Shown here: piece after piece, positions 56,215 through 64,000 of the stretch
Layout: each line of letters starts with the position of its first letter
Position numbering within the stretch: the stretch's first letter is position 1
NCBI GenBank assembly: GCA_963781785.1
Contig: CAWAHD010000005.1
Coordinates: 3,600,796-3,664,795, forward strand
Direction of reading: 5' to 3'
Source: CAWAHD01 sp963781785
GTDB taxonomy: Bacteria; Planctomycetota; Planctomycetia; Isosphaerales; Isosphaeraceae
DNA length: 64,000 bases
Position numbers and translations under genes: made by a program
Notes under the pieces: model-generated
The model's input: only the letters and a program-made list of their open reading frames with translations
What the model was told of the DNA's origin: nothing
The model's database searches: none

Positions 56215-58013
56215 TTGCGAATCACGCTCGCCTCGGTCTTCTCGCTCGGCTGGGTCCGGACACGCGAGGCGACGGTATGCAATGCCGTGCGCGACCTGGG
56301 CGATCGGGTGGCATCCAACCTCGGCGCGAGCGCCCGTGCGAGAGAGGTGCTGTCGCGACACGGACTCCTTCGGGCAGCACTGGTTGGCCCGGCGAGCGCT
56401 GCATTGCGGCTGGAAGCGGCGCTCGCGTCTTGCCCCGAGGGCGAACCCGGCGCCATGCTTGCCCTTGCCGAGCTCTGGTATCGCGCCGCCCTGAGAGAGC
56501 CGCACCACGACCCGGCGTCAGCCGTTCCCGCCTTGCGCGCGTCAGCCGCTGCCGCGGCGCTCGCGCTGGCCAACCCGGACGCCGGGTGCTGCGATCGCGC
56601 CGTGCTTCTCCATAACGACGCCGTGGCCCGGCTCGTCCGGATCTCGCAGGACGAACGCGTCTGCGGGGGCCGGAACTGGTCGCTGGCGCTGGCCGGGCTC
56701 GGGGTCGTGGTGAAGGCCGGCGACCCGTTCGTTGAGCCAACGCGATTCACGGCGCTCGTGGTGGCCGGCGACGTTAGGGTTTGCGGGGTGCGGCACCGGT
56801 TCGGGAATTGCGGATTGGGCGTTCCGGTCGTCGGCACGCGCTGCGTCGATCGACAACAGCCTATCGAGACGGATGAACAGTTCTTCCCGAGTCGGCTCCG
56901 AATCGCGGCGACCGTGCTGGCCGCGCCCGGCGGTGGGCTGGCAGGCGGGGCATACCGGCTGTCGCCGCTCAGCCTGTTCTTCCACGACCCGTTCCGGGTC
57001 GACTCCACCTTGGCTGGCGGGCGTGCGCTGCCGCTGGCGGCCGACCGCACGACCCAACTGGCGTTGCAGGCGTCGCAGGACCGGCTCCCGGTCCAGGCGA
57101 TCCGCGGCGTGATCGCCACGGAATTCGGGCCGGAGATCGAGCCGGGCCTGTTCATGCTCCGTCCTTACGCGCCGGACAAGATCCCGCTGGTGTTCGTTCA
57201 CGGCCTCGCCGCCACCCCGGTGGCGTTCTTACAGGCGATCAACGAATTCCAGAACGACCCGGCGCTCTCGACGCGTTACCAGTTCTGGGTCTTCATCTAT
57301 CCGACGGGCCGGCCGATCGTGGACTCGGCCCTGCGGTTGCGAGAGGAGTTGGGCCGGGCCCAGGCGACGTACGGAGGCGATCCGGCCTTTCACCGGATGG
57401 TCATCGTCGGGCATAGCATGGGCGGCATTCTCACCCACATGGTCGTGTCGGATTCCGGCCGGCAGGTCTGGGACAGCGCTCGAGCGTGCCACCCGAGGCG
57501 TTACGTGCCTCGCCCGCAACGCGCGCCGCGGTCGACCAGCTCCTGTTTTTCCACCCGCTGGCGTACGTGCGTCGGGTCATTTTCATCGCCACCCCCCACC
57601 GTGGAAGCCGGCTCGCGAACAACATGGTCGGAGTGTTCTTCGGCGGCCTGGTCCGGCCGTTTGCCGAACAAACCGCGCGCGTTGACGAGCTCAGGGCGCT
57701 GAACGGTCCCGCAGTGATTAGGGATGAGAACTTCCAGGGTCGGTCGCTCAACGCAATCGGCAACCTCCGGGTCGATAGCCCGCTCTTGCAGGCCATCGGC
57801 TTGTTGCCGGTAGCTCCCGGGGTGCCGTACCACACGATCGCCTTCCAATTCGCCGGCCACGCCCCCAATGACCTGCTGGTCCCGCTCTGGAGTGCCCGCC
57901 TGGACGGGGCCGCGTCGGAGGCCATCTTCCCGGGCTTTCACGGCTCGGAGCAAGGCCCGGCCGCCTTGGGGGAGATGCGCCGCATCCTGCTGGAACACCT
58001 GGCCGGACCCTGA
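56215..58013 (+). CDS. alpha/beta hydrolase (lipase-like), one frameshift
   Basis: The open frame begins at TTG 56215 (LRITLASVFSLGWVRTREAT); the true start is uncertain because no ribosome site is visible. A long N-terminal helical part (REVLSRHGLLRAALVGPASA, AMLALAELWYRAALRE) and a beta-rich part precede the hydrolase core. The core shows IPLVFVHGLAATPVAFLQAI and the nucleophile elbow VIVGHSMGGILTHMV. Near 57480 the frame slips, and IFIATPHRGSRLANNMVG and FHGSEQGPAALGEMRRI follow to a stop at 58011. The HG oxyanion hole and GHSMGG place it with esterase/lipases; the substrate is unknown. The joined length is about 600 residues. Confidence 0.78.
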
Positions 58014-58236
58014 ACGACCAGGCCGCCGCCGTCGTGCAAAGCAGCCACTGCGCCGGAGGCACTCACTCTGGGGTGGCCAGGTTCTTCCCGAGATGTCGGC
58101 CAGTTTCATGCCACGCTATTCCGCCTTGAGGCGCACCCAGATCTCGACGAGATGGCCTGAACTCTCACCCCGACTTGAGAGCCTTGTCTACGATCGCGGG
58201 TCTTCATGGGCTTTCTCATGGTCGTCGAACGGCGTC

Positions 58237-61090
58237 TCAATCGCCGCCTGTCCGCTTGCGGTCCTCGGCAGCATCCGCCTGTTGTCGCAAGGTCTCGAGC
58301 GACAGGCTGCCTGCGAGCCGTACGAGGTCCCCGGCCATTACTTCAAGCTGATCCACCAGCGGCCGGGCCTCATCGAGCTGGCCTCGAACCGCATGATCTT
58401 CGAGATCTGAAGCCACGCCGCCGGCGTCGTCCGAGAACGCGGCCAGCATTCCAGTCAGCTTGTGAGCAGCCTCGCGCAATCGGGACGAGTCTTGCCGGCA
58501 CACGGCATCTTGCACGGCTGCCACTTGAGCCGGCACGCCGGCCTGAAACGCCGCGCAGATCCTGTCCAGGGCTCCGGCATCGCCGCCGCAGACGTCCCAG
58601 ATAACTCCCGGCGCGAGCAGGTTCGCTCCCTCTCGGCCGCTCGGCACACGGGCGCCCACGACCACGTCAATCGCTCTCCACAGGTCGGCCGCTCGGATCG
58701 GTTTGGTCAGGAAATCATCCATGCCGGCAGCCAGGCAACGCTCGCGGTCTTCTTTTCTCGAACGCGCGGTCAAGGCGATGACGGGTAAATGTCGACCCGA
58801 CGCTCGCTCTTGATCTCGGATCGCCCTGATGACCTGAAAGCCGTCCAGTTCCGGCATGTGGACGTCCAGGAGCAGCAGATCGAAGATTCGATCTAGCGCC
58901 AGGCCGAGTGCCTTTCGGCCACTGCTCGCCAACCGGGCGGAGTGGCCGCGCCGCAGGAGAAGCTGCTCCACGAGCTGGGCACTAAACTCATCGTCCTCGG
59001 CCACCAGGACGTGCAATGATCCCCCAGCGGGAGCGGGTGCCCGAGTGGTTTCCCGGGCCGGCGCAGGCCGCCCTGCGGAGGGTGCATCGGCCTTGGCGCA
59101 GCCCATCACGCGGTAGATCGTCTCGAGCAACTCGTCCTGCTGAACCGGCTTGAGCAAGTGGGCGTCGATCCGCAGCTCGCGGAAGCGGGCCAGGTCGCCC
59201 GAGATGTCGCCGGAGGTCAACAAGATGATCCGCGTGGCGGCCAGCTCAATCCTTTCCCGAATGATGGCTGCCAAGGTCACGCCGTCCGTGTCAGGCATGC
59301 GGACATCCAGCAACACGAGCGGGAACGGCCGACCGCTCGCAGCGCTTTGCCAGATGGCGTCGAGGGCCGCGAGCCCGTCACCCCGCACCACAGGCTCCAT
59401 CTGCCAGCCGCGCAGCCATTCCTCCAGGATTCGACGGTTGGTGGCATTGTCATCGACAATCAGCACCGGCAAGTTGTGCAGCAGGACCGGAGGCCCGTTC
59501 GCAACGGTCTCCGGAGGGTGCGGCTGACGCCCGAACAACGCAGTGAATGCAAACGTGCTGCCGCGGCCGGACTCGCTTTCCACAGTGATCGTGCCATGCA
59601 TCAAATTCACCAGACGGGTGGCAATCGTCAGGCCCAGGCCGGTCCCGCCATATCTCCGAGTAGTCGAGTTGTCTTCCTGCTCGAAGGCTCGGAAGATCGT
59701 CTCCCGCTTATCCAGCGGGATGCCGATGCCCGTGTCGCTGACGACGAAGCGGAGCCTGATCTCTCCGTCCGGCGCCGCCTCGTCTACGGCCTCGACTCCT
59801 ACCACCACCTCTCCCTCCTGCGTAAACTTGATGGCATTGCCGACGAGGTTGAGCAAAACCTGCCGCAGCCGGCCGGCGTCACCGATCAATGCGTCAGGCA
59901 CGTCCGGCTGGACATGACTCGTAAGCTCCAGTCCCTTCTTGTGACCGCGCATCGCCATGGTTCGCAGGGTGTCGCCCAGCGTCGGCGCAGGGAGAAGTCG
60001 GCCCGATCCAGCTCGAGCTTGCCCGCTTCGATCTTGGAGAAGTCGAGCAAGTCGTTGAGGATGCCCAGAAGGTTTTCCGCCGCGGATTTGACCGTCCTGA
60101 GGAATTGCCGCTTGTCCTCGGCGAGGGGTGTATCGAGGGCCAGCTCGGTCATGCCAAGGATGGCGTTCATGGGGGTGCGGATTTCGTGACTGACGTTAGC
60201 GAGGAACTCGTCCTTGGCGCGGTTGGCAGCCTCCGCGGCTTCCTTCGCCCGCCGCAGTTCGCCCTCGAGCCGCTTGAGCTCGGAGATGTCCTGGACCATC
60301 ACGATGGCGTAGGCGGGCTTCGCCGCCTCGTCGCGCTGGAGCGAGACAGTCAGGTATGTCGAGACAGTCGAGCCATCCTTGTGAGGGAATCGCTTTTCCA
60401 TGGTGAAGGTGGGCAGTTCCCCCCGCATGAGCGCTCCGAACAAGCTGAGCTTGGGCGCCAGGTCATCGGGATGTGTCACCTCGGGCAGAGTCTTGCCGAC
60501 CAGCTCTTCGATCGAGCAGCCGATGATCTCGCACATTTTCTGGTTGGCGCGCAGGCAACGGCTCTCCGCGTCGATGTGGGCGATTCCGACGGCCGCATGC
60601 TCGAATGTGCCGCGGTACCGCTCCTCGCTTGCGCAGCGCCTCATCGGCCCGCTTGCGATCGCTGACGTCGCGCGCCAAGGCCACCCCGAACCGGCGCCCG
60701 TCCTCGCGAAACGACTGGGCGCGGACTTCGACCGGGAAAACCGTCCCGTCCTTGCGGCGATGCCACGACTCGAGCGCGATGACCTCTCCAGCGTCCAGCC
60801 GCCGATCGAGGCTCTCCCTGGCAGATGGTGTGATGTCAGGGTTGATGGCTGCCGGGGTCATTCCGATCAGCTCCTCTCGCGTGTATCCGAGGCTAAGACA
60901 CGCTTGGCGGTTGACGTCGAGAAATACCCAATCGTCGTCCAAGAGGAAGAACGCGTCCGAGGCGTGGTCCGCGAACATCCGGAGAGTCTGCTCGCTCGCG
61001 CAGGGACTCCTCGGCGCGATGGTGCAACGACTCGTAGGCCACGTCCCGCTTCTCCACTAGCCTGTCTGTGATCCAACTGGTCGATGACAT
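58237..61090 (-). CDS. hybrid sensor histidine kinase (PAS-PAS-HisKA-HATPase-REC-REC-HPt), three frameshifts
   Basis: The start is ATG 61090 (MSSTSWITDRLVEKRDVAYE) with GAGG upstream. Frames change near 60985, 60635 and 59955. Domains in order: PAS 1 (DAFFLLDDDWVFLDVNRQAC), PAS 2 (AAVGIAHIDAESRCLRANQK) with a PAC-like segment, HisKA (FLANVSHEIRTPMNAILGMT), HATPase_c (LLNLVGNAIKFTQEG, DTGIGI, GGTGLGL), two receivers (LVLLDVRMPDTDG and LLLLDVHMPELDG), and HPt (REAAHKLTGMLAAFS). It is a phosphorelay with the output partner not visible. No transmembrane helix is seen, so it is cytosolic. It lies eight bases after a BON-domain gene. Confidence 0.88.
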
Positions 61091-61098
61091 CGTTGTCC

Positions 61099-61380
61099 TC
61101 ACATCTTGTTAGTTGAGGGTCGGGTGACCTTGATCTGGTTACTGACGAGGAGCACACCTTCGAGGTTGCAAACGAGCTCCTGGGCGAGTTGCTTCAGGTA
61201 ATACGACGGCACCGCGCCGCGCAAGTGCAGTACACCGCTTTCCGTTTCAAACTCGAAGTACACCTGGCCCAGAGCCGCGTACCCACTTCGCCGCAATCGG
61301 AGCTGGACGGACGAGCAAATGGTGCACCTTTCTAGAGCGGGCCGGTTCGCATCAGAGCCGATCGGATCGGGCGCTGTCAT
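61099..61380 (-). CDS. BON-domain protein
   Basis: 93 residues from ATG 61380 with AAGGAA upstream; the frame is open to 61542 but the extra part lacks a start signal. The BON-like core is LRRSGYAALGQVYFEFETES, GVLHLRGAVPSYYLKQLAQE and VLLVSNQIKVTRP. BON domains bind phospholipid or envelope components. No signal peptide is visible, so it is probably cytosolic or peripheral. It directly precedes the histidine kinase gene (8 bases) and is likely co-transcribed with it, a possible clue to the stimulus. It is intact. Confidence 0.82.
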   Translation of the reverse strand: MTAPDPIGSDANRPALERCTICSSVQLRLRRSGYAALGQVYFEFETESGVLHLRGAVPSYYLKQLAQELVCNLEGVLLVSNQIKVTRPSTNKM

Positions 61381-61874
61381 GGTGCAGATTCCTTGGCGGC
61401 CGAACGGCGCGAAAGCTGGACCGGTGCCCGGTGTGCGGCAGCCATTACCGCCGAGTGAGACCGCCCGACGTGAGCAATCGAAGATATGCGCCTGGAGAAC
61501 GGAGAACCAACAAAAACACCCCGACCGTGCGCAGATTCGCAAGGCGGGGCCGTCTTAGCCGGGTGGTCATTGCCCATCGCGAGCAATGACTCAGTGTCCC
61601 GTATAGCCGATCGCGCTGAGCGAGTCAAGATGCAAGAGCCTGGTTCCGTGAAGCGGCGCGAATAATGATCGCGCCAAAAGAGATAGGTAGGCGGCCCGTG
61701 AACCGAACGCGGTCAAGACCCGAGAGCACGCCAGCGATCAAACTGGTAAACTGCTGACGACGTGCATCAGCGCGCATCAACTTCTGAACTGCGTCACCGC
61801 TGTTCACGAGCCGCCGCTGGACCGAACTTGTCAGTTCACCAAACGCGGAATCTCATCAAACGAAAGGACGAAGC
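61381..61874. other. divergent intergenic region between BON and phasin-like genes
   Basis: About 490 bases without a supported gene. A hairpin TCATTGC/GCAATGA at 61567-61589 is the only clear structure. The region must hold both divergent promoters. Confidence 0.4.
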
Positions 61875-62273
61875 ATGTTCGACGTACTCAAGCAGGCTGT
61901 CTTCATCGGTCTTGGCCTGGCGAGCCTGACCCGGGAAAAAGCCGAACAACTCGCTGACGAGATTGCGCGGCGGGCCAAGCTTTCTGAACAGGAGTCGAAA
62001 GAGTTCCAAGCCGAGCTCGCCAGCCGGACCGAACAGGCCCGTCAGGAACTCGACTCCGAGATCGATCGTCGGATCGACCATGCCTTCATTCAGTTGGGCA
62101 TCGTCAAGGCTGGCGTGAAGAAGGAGACCGAGGCAGCCAAGGCAGAGCTGCGTGCGGCCATCGAGGCGCAAGTCGAGCAGCTACTCGAGCGCATGGGAGT
62201 GGCCCGGGCTGACGACGTGCAAGCCCTCACCATTCGCTTCGACGCCCTGGAAAAAAAGCTGGCCGCCAAATAG
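61875..62273 (+). CDS. phasin-like (PhaF-type) helical protein
   Basis: 132 residues from ATG 61875 with AAAGGA upstream. The N-terminus FDVLKQAVFIGLGLASLTRE followed by KAEQLADEIARRAKLSEQES is the classic start of PhaF/PhaI-like phasins. The rest is a continuous amphipathic coiled coil (SRTEQARQELDSEIDRRID, KKETEAAKAELRAAIEAQVE). Phasins coat polyhydroxyalkanoate granules, but similar proteins occur without PHA genes. No pha synthase is in the window. About 120 bases downstream is the AarF-type kinase gene, a recurrent neighbour of such proteins. It is intact. Confidence 0.82.
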   Translation: MFDVLKQAVFIGLGLASLTREKAEQLADEIARRAKLSEQESKEFQAELASRTEQARQELDSEIDRRIDHAFIQLGIVKAGVKKETEAAKAELRAAIEAQVEQLLERMGVARADDVQALTIRFDALEKKLAAK

Positions 62274-62391
62274 ACGGATCGCGCGGAAATGAAGACAGAG
62301 CGCGGGCACAGGTTTATCGAGTCCTGTCCGCCTGAGCAATTTCCCCAGCAGATCACTCGAAGACGGATAAACAACACGATGGTGGAAAAGC

Positions 62392-64000
62392 ATGGACCTT
62401 CTGGGCCTGTCCCGGCGTCGAGACCAGTTGAGACGGATCACCGAAATCGCTCGCGTCCTCCACCGTTACGATCTGGCGGATTGGGTCCAGAACATTCCGC
62501 CGGGAGAAATTCGCAATCTGCTGGCTAGCCATGAAACACAGTCCATGGCAGAACGACCCTGGGAAGAGCGGATCCGGCTGGCGCTCACAGATCTTGGGAC
62601 CACGTTCATCAAGCTGGGCCAGATACTCAGCACACGTCCAGACCTCGTTGAGGTCGGTCTGGCCACCGAACTCTGCAAGCTACAGTGCGGTACGCCCCCC
62701 GATCCTCCTGAGGTCGTAGAGCGCATGATCCAGGCGGAGTTGGGTCAGCCGCCAGAGCAACTCTACACGGAGTTCGAGCCAAATGCCTTCGCGTCGGCCT
62801 CGATCGGCCAGGTCCATCGGGCGAGGTTACCCGCAGGGCAGTTGGTGGTTGTCAAAGTTCAGCACGAGGGAATCGAGGCAAAGATACGCCCGGACCTCGA
62901 AATCCTGATGGCGCTGGCGCAGTTAGTCGAGAATCACGTGACGGCGGCCCGGGCTTACCAGCCGGTCGTCACGCTGACCGAGTTTCGAAGGACGCTGCTC
63001 CGTGAACTGGACTTCTCCTCGGAGATGCGGAACGCGCAGGAATTCGCGCGGAACTTCGCCGGCGACGCAACCGTCCGCTTCCCGACGGTGTACCCGAAGC
63101 TGTGCAGTCGTCGAGTGATAACCATGGAAATGCTGGTCGGAATCCCTGGCTCGAACCAAGGGGAACTGCACCGGTCTGGGGTTAACCTGGACGAGTTCGC
63201 ACACAGGGCGGCGAACATGTATTTGAACATGATATTCCGCGACGGGTTTTACCATGCGGACCCGCACCCAGGTAATTACATGCTGCTGCCCGAAACGGTG
63301 GTGGGAGTCGTCGACTGCGGTATGGTGGGGCGAATCGACGATGAGCTACGCGAGACCTTCGAAGATCTGCTGATCGCTTTCTCGCAGCGGGACAGCGAAG
63401 AGCTTTGCGGACTCCTCCTGCGAGTGTGCTCGGCTCCGGCGAACGTTGTCGAGGGCGCGTTCCGCTCGGACGTGAACGACTTCCTCGCAGAGTACGCCAA
63501 CCAGTCGATCAAGGAGTTTGACCTGGGGGGCGCGCTCGAGCAATTGACTACGATCATCCGCGGGCATCACTTGATACTGCCATCGGGTGTCTCCCTGGTA
63601 CTCAAAACGCTCATCGTCCTCGAGGGGACAGCTCGACAGCTCAGCCCGAGCTTTAATCTGATGGAACTGGTCGGACCGTTTCAGGATCAACTTGTGAGCG
63701 AGCGTTTCAAACCGAAGCGCTGGCTGGCCAAGTTGCGCCGCGCCCACCGTGACGTGGATCGTTTACTCAGCAACGGTCCCAAGGATCTAACTACTTTTCT
63801 GGAACGTCTGCGGTCGGGCCAGTTCGAGATCAAACTCGAGCATCGCCATTTGCAGGCCGCGGTCAACCGGCTCGTGGCGGGGCTCCTCGTAGCGGCGTTG
63901 TTTCTGGGCTCGACTCAGCTCTGCGGTCAGAGTATCCCGCCACGAGCATTCGGCGTTTCGGTACCCGGAATAACTGGCTGTGTTGTTGCCCTCGTCATGG
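62392..64000 (+). CDS. AarF/UbiB (ABC1) atypical kinase, partial at right edge
   Basis: The gene opens at ATG 62392 with GGTGGAAA upstream and is uninterrupted to the window edge (536 residues so far). Motifs are TFIKLGQILSTRPDLVE (KxGQ), FASASIGQVHRARLPAG (A-rich loop), VVVKVQHEGIE (ATP lysine), VITMEMLVGIPG, FYHADPHPGNYMLLPE and VGVVDCGMVGRID, a DCG version of the DFG motif. The C-terminal hydrophobic pair (VNRLVAGLLVAALFLGSTQL) is at the edge. This protein supports quinone or isoprenoid-lipid metabolism. It is the intact counterpart of the broken homologue at 11955. It is downstream of the phasin-like gene. Confidence 0.92.
   Translation, partial: MDLLGLSRRRDQLRRITEIARVLHRYDLADWVQNIPPGEIRNLLASHETQSMAERPWEERIRLALTDLGTTFIKLGQILSTRPDLVEVGLATELCKLQCGTPPDPPEVVERMIQAELGQPPEQLYTEFEPNAFASASIGQVHRARLPAGQLVVVKVQHEGIEAKIRPDLEILMALAQLVENHVTAARAYQPVVTLTEFRRTLLRELDFSSEMRNAQEFARNFAGDATVRFPTVYPKLCSRRVITMEMLVGIPGSNQGELHRSGVNLDEFAHRAANMYLNMIFRDGFYHADPHPGNYMLLPETVVGVVDCGMVGRIDDELRETFEDLLIAFSQRDSEELCGLLLRVCSAPANVVEGAFRSDVNDFLAEYANQSIKEFDLGGALEQLTTIIRGHHLILPSGVSLVLKTLIVLEGTARQLSPSFNLMELVGPFQDQLVSERFKPKRWLAKLRRAHRDVDRLLSNGPKDLTTFLERLRSGQFEIKLEHRHLQAAVNRLVAGLLVAALFLGSTQLCGQSIPPRAFGVSVPGITGCVVALVM

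Noticed and set aside
56190..57201. Long minus-strand frames opposite the lipase gene
   Set aside because: Their translations are Ser/Arg/Pro or Arg/Gln-rich without motifs and mirror the conserved plus-strand hydrolase.

Overview
The window reads as a GC-rich planctomycete chromosome segment, most like an Isosphaeraceae/Gemmataceae-type member. The basis is a twin-arginine DUF1501 protein, a sigma-70 factor with a long lineage-type N-terminal domain, a remnant of a large ECF sigma factor, many small secreted proteins without assigned function, and gene-dense mixed-strand layout. No rRNA, tRNA or CRISPR array was recognised by eye.

Layout. 0-2.5 kb: an alpha/beta hydrolase cut by the window edge, an ATC-hydrolase family protein and two hypotheticals. 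2.8-6.9 kb: a compact hen1-pnkp RNA end-healing, sealing and 2'-O-methylation cassette, followed by an ATGA-overlapping 46-codon ORF. 7.5-11.4 kb: sigma factor, ADP-ribosylglycohydrolase and TPR protein. 11.4-16.5 kb: an AarF/UbiB-type kinase and two YjgP/YjgQ (LptF/LptG-type) permeases, all readable only by changing frame many times. 16.5-26.2 kb: an aminotransferase, then two divergent lipid modules. The minus strand carries KAS-ACP-acyltransferase-membrane dual-specificity phosphatase. The plus strand carries ACP-PlsC-APH-like kinase. A fumarylacetoacetate-hydrolase-family gene and a small lipoprotein lie between them. 26.2-38.1 kb: ymdB and RNase Y, prpB, a saccharopine dehydrogenase-like/DUF4166 pair, a Tat-exported barrel protein, YqeY, DUF1501, mmsA and a redoxin.

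38.3-43.7 kb: a WD40 protein, a stretch with an IS110-like fragment and an inverted repeat, a glycine/tyrosine-rich TPR protein and an ECF sigma remnant. 43.9-55.1 kb: an accessory-looking plus-strand block. It holds a hypothetical, the debranching enzyme glgX, a decayed DUF2090 gene, a HlyD-RbbA-YhhJ exporter with a truncated patatin gene inside it, and a MacB-type permease with its ATPase. 55.1-64 kb: a K+ channel-like protein, a lipase, a BON protein with a large hybrid histidine kinase, a phasin-like protein and a second, intact AarF/UbiB kinase cut by the right edge.

A dominant property is the number of frameshifts inside otherwise well conserved genes, including genes expected to be important (rny, glgX, YjgP/YjgQ pair). 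They cluster at 11.4-16.6 kb. Conserved motifs survive on both sides of each break, so I favour uncorrected sequence errors for most of them. The DUF2090 and patatin genes, which have nonsense codons and/or large deletions, look like true decay. Coordinates of frameshifted genes below span the inferred original reading frame.
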